64,000 bases of DNA. It comes from Desulfosporosinus lacus DSM 15449 (lineage in GTDB: Bacteria; Bacillota; Desulfitobacteriia; Desulfitobacteriales; Desulfitobacteriaceae). Below the pieces are notes generated by a model that had not been told where the DNA came from, did no database searches, and worked only from the letters and a program-made list of their open reading frames with translations. A program made the position numbers and the translations under genes. The stretch spans positions 62,001-126,000 of the forward strand of contig NZ_FQXJ01000003.1 in NCBI RefSeq assembly GCF_900129935.1. Reading direction: 5' to 3'. Positions 9,342-17,742 of the stretch are shown one piece after another. Each line of letters begins with the position of its first letter. Positions within the stretch are counted from its first letter, which is position 1.

Positions 9342-9531
9342 TTGACACAGTATATCTTTTATTGTTATACGGGTCAATAATAAAATCTATATCTGACAAG
9401 TTTAGTTTTTCACAAATGGCCCCTATTCCTGAACTGATATTTTTAATAGTTAACGCCACTAACTTTCCGCTTTTTAAGCAGATGATTAGTGGCGTTAAGC
9501 CTTTGATCAGTTACACAATTGAAAGTCTCAT
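9316..9531 (-). pseudogene. Small unrecognised ORF with an in-frame stop
   Basis: Just after recR on the same strand an ATG opens a frame that meets TAA at codon 7 and then continues open for 64 codons in the same frame. The second part reads like real protein, for example NLSDIDFIIDPYNNKRYTV, and ends at TGA inside a hairpin. There is no Shine-Dalgarno sequence and no good second start: the first in-frame codon after the stop is CTG, and a GTG occurs 17 codons later. I do not recognise the family, and it does not look like YaaL, which often follows recR. A decayed gene is the simplest reading; a chance frame is possible. Confidence 0.3.
9450..9498. repeat. Perfect 13-bp inverted repeat
   Basis: TTAACGCCACTAA (9450-9462) is repeated in exact inverted form at 9486-9498. 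The 23-base centre contains a further small hairpin (GCTT-TTT-AAGC). The structure lies about 40 bases after the recR stop. No T-run follows on either strand, so it is not a classical terminator. Confidence 0.7.
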
Positions 9532-9539
9532 TTAGTTTC

Positions 9540-10136
9540 TTATAAGTCTCTTCTGCCTTCTAATGCCCGCGCAATAGTAATCTCATCAGCATATTCCAAA
9601 TCTCCGCCCACAGGTAAACCGTGCGCTATTCGGGATACCCTTATTCCCATAGGCTTTAGCAGGCGTGCTAAGTACAATGCCGTGGCTTCCCCTTCCACGG
9701 TGGGATTCATAGCCATAACAACTTCTTTGATGCCATCTAAACGTTTTAAAAGTTGCTTTATAGTCAACTGCTCTGGCCCAATGCCATCCATTGGGGAAAG
9801 CACACCGTGGAGTACATGGTATACTCCTTTAAATTCCCTGGTTTTCTCCAAGGAAACTACATCTCTAGGATGTTCAACAACGCAGAGAGCGGTTTGATCT
9901 CTTTGTGTATTATTGCAAATCGCGCAGGGGTCTTGGTCCGTAAAGTTTGAACAAATTGAGCATTTCCTGATATCTCGGTTAGCTATTACAATAGCTCTTG
10001 CTAAATTATCAGAAATTTGAGGTTGTTGAAGGAGGTAAAAGGCTAACCGTCCAGCTGTTTTAGGTCCAATCCCAGGTAAACGGGCTAAACTGCTTATGAG
10101 ATCCGCTAAAGGCTGTGGATATTTCAAGAAATCCAT
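9540..10136 (-). CDS. recR: Recombination mediator protein RecR
   Basis: This 198-residue RecR acts with RecO (and RecF) to load RecA on SSB-coated gapped DNA. The N-terminal helix-hairpin-helix ([17 protein letters not shown]), a C4 zinc finger ([16 protein letters not shown], residues about 57-72) and a Toprim domain ([13 protein letters not shown] onwards) are all present. The length is normal for the family. It is the last intact gene of the dnaX-ybaB-recR operon, seven bases after ybaB. Confidence 0.97.
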   Translation of the reverse strand: MDFLKYPQPLADLISSLARLPGIGPKTAGRLAFYLLQQPQISDNLARAIVIANRDIRKCSICSNFTDQDPCAICNNTQRDQTALCVVEHPRDVVSLEKTREFKGVYHVLHGVLSPMDGIGPEQLTIKQLLKRLDGIKEVVMAMNPTVEGEATALYLARLLKPMGIRVSRIAHGLPVGGDLEYADEITIARALEGRRDL

Positions 10137-10143
10137 AGATCAC

Positions 10144-10491
10144 CTAGAATAATCCGGGGATTTTTAAACCACCGGTCAATTTGCCCATTTCGTTACTAGT
10201 CATTTCTTGTGCTTTCCTTAAGCCTTCGTTTAAGGCTGCTTTTACAAGATCCTCCAGCATTTCTATATCCTCAGGGTCGACAGCTTCCGGTTTGATCTTT
10301 AACTCAACCAATTCCATCTTCCCACTCACTACTACTTGAACCATTCCTCCCCCGGAAGAAGCATCTACTGTCTTAGTTTGAAGTTCTTCTTGCATTTTTG
10401 CCATATCTTCTTGCATTTTTTGAGCCTGTTTTAACATCTGGCTCATATTACCACCCATACCGCCGCCGCCCATTCCTTTGAAACCTGCCAT
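10144..10491 (-). CDS. ybaB: YbaB/EbfC family nucleoid-associated protein
   Basis: This 115-residue DNA-binding protein has the usual Gly/Met-rich N-terminus, a heptad-rich helix ([19 protein letters not shown]) and the conserved [13 protein letters not shown] segment. Family members bind DNA as dimers and are nearly always found between dnaX and recR, as here. The precise cellular role is not settled. An AGGAAGTG site stands about ten bases before the ATG at 10491. Confidence 0.95.
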   Translation of the reverse strand: MAGFKGMGGGGMGGNMSQMLKQAQKMQEDMAKMQEELQTKTVDASSGGGMVQVVVSGKMELVELKIKPEAVDPEDIEMLEDLVKAALNEGLRKAQEMTSNEMGKLTGGLKIPGLF

Positions 10492-10542
10492 TTTAAAAAC
10501 ACTTCCTATCTTTGTTTATTCTAAGCTTTACTTTAATCACTC

Positions 10543-12207
10543 TTATTCTCTAACCACCACGAGATCTGGACCGAACATGTCCTTAGCCTTGTTTATTAAA
10601 GCCTGTTCTTGACTTTTTAAGTCTCTGCTCTCAAGAGTTTCAATAGTTTCGAATTCATTTTCCATGTGATTTTGTATTATTAAGGCAGTACCAAATATTT
10701 GTTTGAGGACTTCCTCGATGGTCTGTCTATTCTCAACTTGATTAACTTTGTCCTTGTGAAAGGAACAACCTTCGCGGAATAGAATTATCAATGTATTGCC
10801 CTTAAGTTGGGCTGGTTTTCCTTCCATCAAAAAGGCTTGAGTAGACTTTTTGAGTCTTTTGACTTGATCCGTAACATCATTCCAACGCGCTTGGATAACC
10901 TCTATACTTAAGTCAAGCGCACTATCTGTTGCAGTGTTCTTAGAGATTATAGAGTTCCCTGATTCAACAGTTTTAACTGCGGCGTTTCGTGTATTCACTC
11001 CACCCGTTTTAGAACTGACAAGCGGTTTCACGTCTGGATTTTCTTTACTAATTACAGGCGTCCCTTTTATCTGTTGTTCAACGGCAGACAACCGCTTTAA
11101 AATCTCTTCCTGCCCATTAAAAGTTAAGGGTTGCCTTTCATGAATGGTCTGGACCAATAAGAGTTCGGCAGCTAATCGAGCATTAGACGCATATTTAAGC
11201 TGCCCTTCTCCTTGTAACAGTATTGAAATCCAGCGCAGAATTTGGGAAATTCCAATTTGTCTACTTTGTTTAATTAACCAATCTTGAATATGGGGTGCTA
11301 CCAAAGGAGTTTCTCCTGTTGAGGCAGTTAACAACATTTGGCGCAGATAATCTAAGAGCTCTCTAATAATCTGCCGGGGATCTCGTCCCTGTTGGATACC
11401 CTCAGATAAATAGTTTAAACATTTGCCATAATCGCCAGAAGCCAATTCATCAACTAACCGAGAACTATAGGTCTCCCCAACCATTCCCAGTACCAGATAC
11501 ACCTCTTCCACTCCAATCGGATCATCCTGGAGAAGACATTGATCTAGGATACTTAGGGCATCTCGAAGTCCTCCCTCAGACTTCTGTGCAATCACGACCA
11601 AGGCACTTGAATTAACTTGTCGCTTTAAAGACGTACATACTTCAGTCAGCCGCTTTTGGATATCTTCAACTGGAATTCGATGAAATTCAAACCGTTGTAC
11701 GCGTGACAAGATTGTTAAAGGTATTTTTTGCACTTCTGTCGTGGCTAAAATAAAAACAACCTGTGGAGGAGGTTCTTCTAAGGTCTTAAGTAAGGCGTTG
11801 AACGCCTCTGTCGTCAACATATGTACTTCATCAATAATATAAACCTTATGTTTCCCTTTTATCGAACTTAGTTTAATATTCTCTCGCAAATCTCTGATTT
11901 CATTAATACCTCGGTTTGAAGCAGCATCAATTTCAAAAACCTCCATGGCCGAGCCTTGGTCAATACTGATACAGGAAGAGCATTGATTACAGGGTTCTTC
12001 ACCCTCTCGCTGTTCGCAGTTTATAGCCTTAGCCAAGATTTTTGCAGCGGTCGTTTTACCCGTACCTCTCGGGCCGCTGAATAAATACGCATGCGCGATT
12101 TTCTCTTGTTTTAGAGCATTCAGCAAGGTTTTAGTAATATGTTCTTGTCCTACTATGTCTCTAAATAGTTTTGGGCGCCATTCACGATAAAGTGCTAAAT
12201 AAGCCAT
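10543..12207 (-). CDS. dnaX: DNA polymerase III subunit gamma/tau
   Basis: This 554-residue clamp-loader ATPase loads the beta clamp (DnaN) at the replication fork. It carries Walker A GPRGTGKT, a zinc module (CEQREGEEPCNQCSSC), the Walker B region IIDEVHML and the sensor run ILATTEVQKIPLTILSR. The C-terminal third is variable, as expected for the tau part. An open frame begins three codons earlier with GTG, but GAGG is placed nine bases from the ATG at 12207, giving the family-typical MAYLALYREWRPK. The gene follows the SRP RNA gene, as in Bacillus. Confidence 0.96.
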   Translation of the reverse strand: MAYLALYREWRPKLFRDIVGQEHITKTLLNALKQEKIAHAYLFSGPRGTGKTTAAKILAKAINCEQREGEEPCNQCSSCISIDQGSAMEVFEIDAASNRGINEIRDLRENIKLSSIKGKHKVYIIDEVHMLTTEAFNALLKTLEEPPPQVVFILATTEVQKIPLTILSRVQRFEFHRIPVEDIQKRLTEVCTSLKRQVNSSALVVIAQKSEGGLRDALSILDQCLLQDDPIGVEEVYLVLGMVGETYSSRLVDELASGDYGKCLNYLSEGIQQGRDPRQIIRELLDYLRQMLLTASTGETPLVAPHIQDWLIKQSRQIGISQILRWISILLQGEGQLKYASNARLAAELLLVQTIHERQPLTFNGQEEILKRLSAVEQQIKGTPVISKENPDVKPLVSSKTGGVNTRNAAVKTVESGNSIISKNTATDSALDLSIEVIQARWNDVTDQVKRLKKSTQAFLMEGKPAQLKGNTLIILFREGCSFHKDKVNQVENRQTIEEVLKQIFGTALIIQNHMENEFETIETLESRDLKSQEQALINKAKDMFGPDLVVVRE

Positions 12208-12322
12208 TTTTTTCACCCTCGATAAACAGAGTGTAATATATTATTTCTAAAACAAATCAGTTTATACTTTGTAATTAGTACCAAAAAAGATGGTACATGA
12301 CCACCTTTGTCTCAAATAAATA

Positions 12323-12590
12323 GCCGTACACCCTTGATCGAACCATCGCCTCCGAACGTTACCTTGGTCGGCAAACTCAATTCAGGCAACCTCACGGCAC
12401 ACAAAACGCTCTCCTTAGTGCTGCTTCCGTCAGGATCTGACACGGTTCGGAGTGTTCTGTTGCGTGAGACCAAAATCTCATCGTTGCCTTCCAAAGACAG
12501 CTTCACAGGCGTGGACCTTTCGCGGGAATTCCATCTTGCTAGAGCGGGCTGCAAGTTACAGGGAACCGCTACCTCCCCATCTAGTACGGC
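12323..12590 (-). ncRNA. ffs: Signal recognition particle RNA, large (Bacillus) type
   Basis: A roughly 268-base RNA starts GCCGTACTAGATGGGGAGG and its 3' end (GTGTACGGC) pairs with its 5' end. The conserved domain IV core is visible as CAGATCCTGACGGAAGCAGC on the minus strand. The extra length with an Alu-like 5' domain is the large bacterial form. The RNA assembles with Ffh to target membrane proteins. Its position between tRNA-Ser and dnaX matches Bacillus. Open frames over this stretch are not genes. The ends are accurate to a few bases only. Confidence 0.95.
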
Positions 12591-12597
12591 TAAATCA

Positions 12598-12627
12598 ATT
12601 ATAGCAAAATAAAAAGCCTAAGTCGAA
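12598..12627 (-). promoter_or_regulatory. Vegetative promoter of the SRP RNA gene
   Basis: On the minus strand TTCGAC (12627-12622) and a perfect TATAAT (12603-12598) are separated by 18 bases. Transcription would start about seven bases later, at the 5' end of the SRP RNA. Confidence 0.7.
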
Positions 12628-12651
12628 TACTTTGGCTCAAAACCTCTAAAA

Positions 12652-12743
12652 TGGCGGAGAGAGAGGGATTTGAACCCTCGACACCGGTTGCCCAATGTAC
12701 CCGCTTTCCAGGCGGGCGCCTTCGACCACTCAGCCACCTCTCC
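12652..12743 (-). tRNA. tRNA-Ser (anticodon GGA)
   Basis: This 92-base class II tRNA starts GGAGAGGTGGC and has a long variable arm. The anticodon stem is CCCGC/GCGGG with loop CTGGAAA, so the anticodon is GGA. The T-arm is GAGGG-TTCAAAT-CCCTC, the discriminator is G and the CCA end is encoded. Confidence 0.97.
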
Positions 12744-12802
12744 AAATGTCCCTTAAACTATAAAAACATATTGCGTTTCGATGAATTTAGTGAACAAGAG
12801 AG

Positions 12803-12831
12803 ATTATATCGCAAACAGACGGACACGTCAA
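12803..12831 (-). promoter_or_regulatory. Promoter of tRNA-Ser(GGA)
   Basis: On the minus strand TTGACG is followed by exactly 17 bases and TATAAT, ending about 60 bases before the tRNA. This is a near-consensus sigma-A promoter. The remainder of the gap up to speD (12832-13065) is A/T-rich and shows no convincing gene. Confidence 0.85.
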
Positions 12832-13065
12832 TGCCTAAGGGCCTGTAAATATATGTATTTTCCTGATTTCCTTGTCTATTTGCTGATTACTGAATATTTT
12901 TATCCTAAATATCGTACAGTATGCTGTGTATCTCTATAAATTAGAGGTTTTATTGCGACTATTACTCACTCCTTAAGATTAATCTAAAGTTATACCTTCA
13001 GTTAATAGTAATTTACTCTTATCAAATTTATTTTGACTGAATTTTAATAAGTTTGGAGGGCGAAC

Positions 13066-13884
13066 ATGGAAATTAGACAACTCAAAGAACTTAAATTATA
13101 CGGATTCAATAACCTTACAAAAACCCTGAGTTTTAACATGTATGATATTTGCTATGCCAAATCACCTGAGCATCGACAGGAATATATTCAATACATTGAT
13201 GAAGAATACAATTCAGAACGTCTGGCAAGGATTCTTACAGAAGTATCCAATATCATTGGTGCACATGTTTTAAATATCGCTAAACAAGATTACGATCCGC
13301 AAGGGGCTAGCGTTACTATGCTTGTTTCAGAAGAACAGGAAGACACGATTTTTAAAAAAACAACATCTTCAACAGATATCAATGAACCCTTTCCTTCGGA
13401 TGTTGTTGCCCACCTTGATAAAAGTCATATTACTGTTCACACATATCCAGAAAGCCATCCCAATAAAGGGATTAGCACCTTCAGGGCAGATATTGATGTC
13501 TCAACTTGCGGTAAGATTTCTCCTCTGACAGCACTAAATTATCTTCTTACAAATTTTTCCTCCGACATTGCTGTAATCGATTACCGAATTAGAGGATTTA
13601 CTCGTGATCTTGAAGGAAGAAAGTTTTTTATAGATCATAAAATTAATTCCATTCAAAATTATGTAGCCAAAGAAAAAAAAGAGCTCTATCAAATGATTGA
13701 TGTAAATGTCTATCAAGAAAATATTTTTCATACTAAACTGATCTTGAAAGATTTTAATCTCGATAACTATTTATTTGGCACGGCTAAAAAGGAACTTTCT
13801 CCTAACGAAAAGAAAAGAATTAAACAGCGTCTGACCAAAGAAATGGCCGAAATATTCCACGGGAGGAACATACCTAGAGTATAA
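13066..13884 (+). CDS. speD: S-adenosylmethionine decarboxylase proenzyme, E. coli-type
   Basis: This 272-residue proenzyme cleaves itself to give a pyruvoyl enzyme that makes decarboxylated AdoMet for spermidine synthesis. The self-cleavage site is the Lys119-Ser120 pair in [15 protein letters not shown]. The conserved [16 protein letters not shown] segment follows. The length matches the long (class 1A) family rather than the short SpeH form of Bacillus. GGAGGGCG precedes the ATG. It is transcribed against the surrounding genes and against the replication direction, and has its own terminator. No spermidine synthase gene is adjacent. Confidence 0.95.
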   Translation: MEIRQLKELKLYGFNNLTKTLSFNMYDICYAKSPEHRQEYIQYIDEEYNSERLARILTEVSNIIGAHVLNIAKQDYDPQGASVTMLVSEEQEDTIFKKTTSSTDINEPFPSDVVAHLDKSHITVHTYPESHPNKGISTFRADIDVSTCGKISPLTALNYLLTNFSSDIAVIDYRIRGFTRDLEGRKFFIDHKINSIQNYVAKEKKELYQMIDVNVYQENIFHTKLILKDFNLDNYLFGTAKKELSPNEKKRIKQRLTKEMAEIFHGRNIPRV

Positions 13885-13888
13885 ACTA

Positions 13889-13945
13889 TAAAATGGCGAG
13901 AACCTTTAAAACTGGGTATTTTTAAAGTCCTTGCCATTTTTATGA
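13889..13945 (+). terminator. Terminator after speD, possibly bidirectional
   Basis: AAATGGC pairs with GCCATTT, and inside it CTTTAAAA pairs with TTTTAAAG around a short loop. A T-run follows on the plus strand and an A-rich stretch flanks the other side. It separates speD from the convergent gene at 13962-14471. Confidence 0.75.
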
Positions 13946-13961
13946 CTCAGCTCACCATTCT

Positions 13962-14471
13962 TTAAATTTTTGGTAGTGATTGTGGTTCATGAATTTCCAT
14001 GGTGAAATTTTTAGGTTTGAACAAACGCTCGTCTCCTAAATTTACTGCTATCGTCATTTTTGTTACTCCAAAAGCAAGGTGAGATATGAAGGTAGCTATA
14101 GCATCTTTGGGTTTGACAGGAAAAATGGAAGTTGCACCGAGCCTAGAGGCAATTCCGTATAAAACACCCCATTCAGCAGCGCCTAAGGCAGCCCCTTTTA
14201 TAAAGTTCCTGTCTTTCCCCATTAGAGTAAGCCAATATACGCAGGTGACTCCAAGTCCCATTGCAATCATATTGTCAGCAATAATACCTACGGCTTTCCC
14301 ATAATGAGATAAAATATCGGGTTTTTTTAGAAAAATACCAGCAGCAGTAGTGTAGCCATTACTCTTTGAAAATCCTTTTCTGTTAGAAACCTGCTCAACG
14401 GCTATTTTAGCTAGATTACCTCCTAATCCTGAGATAATACCTAACGAAAATCTGTCTGTAATTTTCTTCAC
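13962..14471 (-). CDS. Membrane protein of unknown function
   Basis: This 169-residue protein starts at GTG with AGGTG seven bases ahead. Several moderately hydrophobic segments are seen, at about residues 10-25, 58-80, 90-110 and 125-145, each rich in Gly and Ala. It has no recognisable catalytic motif. The alternating charged and glycine-rich helices suggest an inner-membrane protein. I do not recognise a named family with confidence. It is convergent with speD and lies downstream of the tRNA-Ser(CGA) terminator. Confidence 0.7.
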   Translation of the reverse strand: MKKITDRFSLGIISGLGGNLAKIAVEQVSNRKGFSKSNGYTTAAGIFLKKPDILSHYGKAVGIIADNMIAMGLGVTCVYWLTLMGKDRNFIKGAALGAAEWGVLYGIASRLGATSIFPVKPKDAIATFISHLAFGVTKMTIAVNLGDERLFKPKNFTMEIHEPQSLPKI

Positions 14472-14634
14472 TTAGTTTCACCTCTCATTTATTTGTCATG
14501 TGTAATATTTCAGTTTAGTTTTCCCTTCCTAAACGTTTCCTATTACTTCCAAATTATGCTAGGTAAAAAAAGCGTGCTGTCGCACGGCTCAAATCAGTTA
14601 TCCACAAATCAAAAATTTTATACTTTCTTGTACA

Positions 14635-14672
14635 ACAAAAAAGTGCCTTCGCGTTCACCCGCGAAGGCACTT
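14635..14672 (-). terminator. Terminator after tRNA-Ser(CGA)
   Basis: AAGTGCCTTCGCG and its exact inverse form a 13-pair stem with a six-base loop. On the minus strand a run of T follows. It lies 15 bases beyond the tRNA 3' end. Confidence 0.9.
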
Positions 14673-14686
14673 AATTCTTCATGTAA

Positions 14687-14777
14687 TGGCGGAGGAGGTG
14701 GGATTCGAACCCACGGACGGCTCACACCGTCAAACGATTTCGAGTCGCTCTCGTTATGACCACTTCGATACTCCTCC
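14687..14777 (-). tRNA. tRNA-Ser (anticodon CGA)
   Basis: This 91-base class II tRNA starts GGAGGAGTATCG and has a long variable arm. The anticodon loop CTCGAAA lies between AGCGA and TCGTT, so the anticodon is CGA. The T-arm is GTGGG-TTCGAAT-CCCAC, with an encoded GCCA end. Confidence 0.97.
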
Positions 14778-14823
14778 GTATATAGCGTCACCCAAAACTA
14801 TACTATAAGATACCGCTGAAAAT

Positions 14824-15270
14824 TCAGCGCAATCTCCTGAAAAACAATTTTAAAATGTCAGCGCATTCTTCTTCTAAAACCCCGGCAACTACATCGACTC
14901 TATGGTTCCATAAAGTATAGTCTAAGACATTCATAACTGAACCTGTGGCTCCACCTTTTAGGTCCATCGCTCCATAGACAAGTTGCTTTATACGAGACTG
15001 CATGATAGCTCCTGCGCACATTGGACAAGGCTCTAACGTGACATACAGGGTTGCATCCTTTAATCGCCAACTTCCTAATACTTTCGCTGCCCGTTGGATT
15101 ACTAAAACCTCAGCATGCGCTGTGGGGTCATTTTTCTGTTCTCTTTCATTATGCGCTAAGGCTATCGGTTGACCATTATGAACAACTACCGCTCCAATCG
15201 GAACTTCTCCTTGTTCAAAAGCCATTTGAGCTTGTTCAAGCGCCATACGCATCCAATCTTGATGAAGCAT
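14824..15270 (-). CDS. tadA: tRNA adenosine(34) deaminase TadA
   Basis: This 148-residue zinc enzyme converts A34 to inosine in tRNA-Arg(ACG), allowing it to read CGU, CGC and CGA. The HAE motif (TAHAEVLVI) holds the zinc-binding His and the proton-shuttling Glu. PCPMCAGA holds the two zinc-binding cysteines. The ATG at 15270 has GAGG about six bases ahead. It lies 15 bases downstream of tRNA-Arg(CCT) on the same strand, so the two may share a transcript. Confidence 0.95.
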   Translation of the reverse strand: MLHQDWMRMALEQAQMAFEQGEVPIGAVVVHNGQPIALAHNEREQKNDPTAHAEVLVIQRAAKVLGSWRLKDATLYVTLEPCPMCAGAIMQSRIKQLVYGAMDLKGGATGSVMNVLDYTLWNHRVDVVAGVLEEECADILKLFFRRLR

Positions 15271-15284
15271 AATTACCTCGATTA

Positions 15285-15362
15285 TGGTGACCCCGGGAGG
15301 AGTCGAACCTCCGCAAGACAGGGTTTAGGAAACCCCCGCTCTATCCACTGAGCTACGAGGCC
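15285..15362 (-). tRNA. tRNA-Arg (anticodon CCT)
   Basis: This 78-base tRNA starts GGCCTCGTAGCTCAG. The loop TTCCTAA gives anticodon CCT, which reads AGG. The T-arm is GGAGG-TTCGACT-CCTCC and CCA is encoded. The acceptor stem uses two G-U pairs. It stands immediately upstream of tadA. Confidence 0.95.
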
Positions 15363-15421
15363 ATAGTAGAACATAACAGCAATATTAAAACCATCATATG
15401 TCTAGAACGTTTTAAAAGAGT

Positions 15422-15455
15422 AAAAAGTTCGATATACGAATCTCGGATATCGAAC
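15422..15455 (-). terminator. Terminator of the tRNA-Ser(TGA)/tRNA-Arg(TCG) transcript
   Basis: On the minus strand GTTCGATAT pairs with ATATCGAAC, with a further CGA/TCG inner helix, and TTTTT follows directly. It lies 16 bases beyond tRNA-Arg(TCG). Confidence 0.85.
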
Positions 15456-15470
15456 CAAGAACATCAATAA

Positions 15471-15547
15471 TGGTGCGTTCGGAGGGATTCGAACCCCCGA
15501 CATTCAGATTCGAAGTCTGACGCTCTATCCAGCTGAACTACGAACGC
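15471..15547 (-). tRNA. tRNA-Arg (anticodon TCG)
   Basis: This 77-base tRNA starts GCGTTCGTAGTTCAG. The anticodon loop CTTCGAA lies between TCAGA and TCTGA, so the anticodon is TCG. The T-arm is CGGGG-TTCGAAT-CCCTC and the encoded end is ACCA. A TCG-anticodon tRNA for CGA co-exists in this genome with tadA. Confidence 0.96.
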
Positions 15548-15563
15548 AAATGGTAAACTTTAA

Positions 15564-15653
15564 TGGCGGAGGGGGTGGGATTCGAACCCACGGACCCCTT
15601 GCGAAGTCACCGGTTTTCAAGACCGGGTCCTTAAACCACTCGAACACCCCTCC
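15564..15653 (-). tRNA. tRNA-Ser (anticodon TGA)
   Basis: This 90-base class II tRNA starts GGAGGGGTGTTCG and has a long variable arm. The loop CTTGAAA lies between CCGGT and ACCGG, so the anticodon is TGA. CCA is encoded. It is the first gene of a two-tRNA transcript with tRNA-Arg(TCG). Confidence 0.97.
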
Positions 15654-15673
15654 AAGTAAAACAACCGAATAAA

Positions 15674-15702
15674 AGCATATCATATATGTCCAAAAATATC
15701 AA
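15674..15702 (-). promoter_or_regulatory. Promoter of the tRNA-Ser/tRNA-Arg pair
   Basis: On the minus strand TTGATA is followed by exactly 17 bases and TATGCT, about 20 bases before tRNA-Ser(TGA). The distance allows a short 5' leader. Confidence 0.65.
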
Positions 15703-15765
15703 CTAGTAATAATTAGTATTTATTGGAAATAATATAGTGATAAAAGATTTTCTTTTGATAAACTA

Positions 15766-17031
15766 TCAACCGATATATTCAACACCCATATAAGGCTGAA
15801 GCACTTTAGGAACACGAACTCTGCCATCTTTATCCTGATAATTCTCCATAATAGCCGCAACTGTGCGTCCAATCGCCAGTCCACTGCCATTTAATGTATG
15901 GACAAACTCAGGCTTATCCTTAGGTCCTCTGCGAAAGCGAATATTTGCTCGGCGCGCTTGAAAGTCTTCGAAATTACTGCAAGAAGATATTTCCCTATAG
16001 GTATTAAAACTGGGTAACCATACCTCTAAATCATAGGTTTTAGCAGATGTAAAGCCGAGATCTCCCGTCGATAATGCCATAACTCGATAAGGAAGTTCTA
16101 ATTCTTGAAGAATACTTTCGGCATTCTTCGTCAGCAATTCAAGCTCCTCATAAGAGTTTTCAGGCAGTGAGAACTTGACCAGTTCTACTTTGTTGAACTG
16201 GTGTTGGCGAATAAGCCCTCTCGTATCCCGCCCTGCCGAACCCGCTTCAGAGCGAAAACATGAACTGTATGCGCAATGGCGAATTGGCAATTGACTGCCA
16301 TCTAATATTTCATCACGATAAAGATTTGTCACAGGAACTTCTGCCGTAGGAATTAAAAAGTAGTCTGTTCCAACAATTTTAAAGGCATCATCCTCAAACT
16401 TAGGCAGTTGGCCTGTCCCCATCATAGAAGCACGATTGACCATATAGGGAGGAAGTATCTCTGTATATCCCCCAGTTGTATGGCGATCAAGCATAAATGA
16501 AATAAGAGAACGCTCTAGCTTAGCACCTAACCCTTTATAAAAGGTAAACCGTGCCCCAGTAACCTTAGCAGCTCTGACAAAATCAAAAACATCCAACTTT
16601 TCACCGACTTCATAATGGGCTTTCGGCTCAAAATCAAAAATTCGAGGGGTTCCCCATGCACGAACTTGAACATTGGCACTTTCGTCTAAACCTACTGGCA
16701 CAGAAGCGTGAGGTATGTTTGGAATTTCATAGAGTACTCTTTCCATCTCTCGTACAATGTCCGCTGATGTTTCTTCTAAGTCTTTAATGGTTTGACCAAC
16801 TTCTCTCATTTCTAGAACGAGACTTTCAGCATCTTCTCCATTTTTCTTGAGACGCCCAACTTCTTCAGAAACCGAATTTCTACGGGCCTTTAAAGTCTCA
16901 ATTTCAAAAAGTAGTTTGCGCCTTTCTTCTTCTTGTTTTAAGAAGTGGCCGAGACTAATAGAAACATGACGCTTTTCTAATGCCTCTTTAACTGCTTCAG
17001 GGTTATTACGAACAAATTTGAGATCCAACAT
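15766..17031 (-). CDS. serS: Seryl-tRNA synthetase
   Basis: This 421-residue class II synthetase charges tRNA-Ser and is also needed to make Ser-tRNA-Sec. It has an N-terminal antiparallel coiled-coil arm (residues about 25-100), motif 2 ([22 protein letters not shown]) and motif 3 ([18 protein letters not shown]). An open frame continues 48 codons upstream into the repeat. The ATG at 17031 is chosen because GGGAGGGTG stands about five bases before it and the family begins [12 protein letters not shown]. Three tRNA-Ser genes lie within 5 kb. No T-box leader is visible. Confidence 0.96.
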   Translation of the reverse strand: MLDLKFVRNNPEAVKEALEKRHVSISLGHFLKQEEERRKLLFEIETLKARRNSVSEEVGRLKKNGEDAESLVLEMREVGQTIKDLEETSADIVREMERVLYEIPNIPHASVPVGLDESANVQVRAWGTPRIFDFEPKAHYEVGEKLDVFDFVRAAKVTGARFTFYKGLGAKLERSLISFMLDRHTTGGYTEILPPYMVNRASMMGTGQLPKFEDDAFKIVGTDYFLIPTAEVPVTNLYRDEILDGSQLPIRHCAYSSCFRSEAGSAGRDTRGLIRQHQFNKVELVKFSLPENSYEELELLTKNAESILQELELPYRVMALSTGDLGFTSAKTYDLEVWLPSFNTYREISSCSNFEDFQARRANIRFRRGPKDKPEFVHTLNGSGLAIGRTVAAIMENYQDKDGRVRVPKVLQPYMGVEYIG

Positions 17032-17039
17032 ACTAACAC

Positions 17040-17160
17040 CCTCCCATGCCTGTAAGAAAACTTGGCTAGCGCCAAGCGCTGGCCAAGGATGGCCGAGTAT
17101 CCCTGTAGCCATGGATGGCGAGAAGGGACCCTTCAGGCGCTTGGCGGTCGCCTTAGTGAA
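17040..17160 (-). repeat. Dispersed intergenic repeat, copy B
   Basis: This copy fills the gap between pdxT and serS. Read on the minus strand it has, in order, GGCGACCGCCAAG, AGGGTCCCTTCTCGCCATCC, CCATCCTTGGCCAGCG, and a terminal CTTGGC-GCTA-GCCAAG hairpin followed by TTTTCT. These modules recur in the other copies, partly in a different order. The last 20 bases before the serS leader are nearly identical to those before gyrB. Confidence 0.65.
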
Positions 17161-17161
17161 C

Positions 17162-17740
17162 TTAATGTTCATCAATCATGTTTAAAAAATACTGATGAAC
17201 TCTATTATCTGGAGTAAGTTCCGGATGGAACGCACTGGCTAATAAATTTCCTTGTCTCACAAAGACAATCTTACCATTATACTCTGCTAATATACCTACA
17301 TTAGGGGCCACTTCCTTAAGATAGGGTGCTCTAATAAACACAGCTCTCAGGGGATTAACTCCTAAGGCAGGTACTTGGAGATCCGTTTCAAAACTTGCTA
17401 CTTGCCTTCCAAAAGCATTTCGTTCTACTACTGTATCCATAAGGTTCAAGCGATACTGATCACTGTCTACAATAGTTTTACTAAGTAATATCATACCTGC
17501 GCAAGTTCCAAAAATTGGCATATCCTTAGCGCCAAGCTCCTTAATTCTTTCACCCATCTCATCAATTCTCAGGAGTTTACCAATGGTTGTACTTTCTCCA
17601 CCTGGAATAATGAGACCCTGTATTCCATCAAGATCACTTGTTCGACGCACTTCTGTAACATCGCAACCCAATTTTTCTAAAACCTGCCGGTGCTCGCGAA
17701 AAGCACCTTGCAGTGCCAATACGCCAACACGCTTTTTCAT
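17162..17740 (-). CDS. pdxT: Pyridoxal 5'-phosphate synthase glutaminase subunit
   Basis: This 192-residue class I glutaminase delivers ammonia from glutamine to PdxS for direct synthesis of vitamin B6 (PLP). The nucleophile is the Cys in IFGTCAGM, and the His-Glu pair is in FHPELT. The oxyanion-strand motif LIIPGGEST is present. An in-frame TTG lies three codons earlier, inside the pdxS end. The ATG at 17740 gives the family-typical [17 protein letters not shown]. It lies two bases downstream of the pdxS stop. Confidence 0.96.
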   Translation of the reverse strand: MKKRVGVLALQGAFREHRQVLEKLGCDVTEVRRTSDLDGIQGLIIPGGESTTIGKLLRIDEMGERIKELGAKDMPIFGTCAGMILLSKTIVDSDQYRLNLMDTVVERNAFGRQVASFETDLQVPALGVNPLRAVFIRAPYLKEVAPNVGILAEYNGKIVFVRQGNLLASAFHPELTPDNRVHQYFLNMIDEH

Positions 17741-17742
17741 TC

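Noticed and set aside
9323-9535. A 70-codon plus-strand frame opposite the broken ORF
   Set aside because: It has no ribosome-binding site, and the minus-strand reading looks more protein-like.
12307-12612. Open frames of 80-100 codons on both strands
   Set aside because: They lie over the SRP RNA, whose terminal pairing and conserved core are clear.
12651-12848. A 65-codon plus-strand frame
   Set aside because: It begins inside tRNA-Ser(GGA) and overlaps its promoter.
14566-14590. A second small minus-strand terminator (CGTGC/GCACG plus T-run)
   Set aside because: The stem has only five pairs and a stronger terminator lies just upstream, so it was not listed as a feature.
14493-14759. An 88-codon plus-strand frame
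   Set aside because: It runs through a terminator and tRNA-Ser(CGA) on the other strand.
17032-17175. A 48-codon N-terminal extension of serS
   Set aside because: It translates the intergenic repeat; the internal ATG has a good ribosome-binding site and matches the family start.
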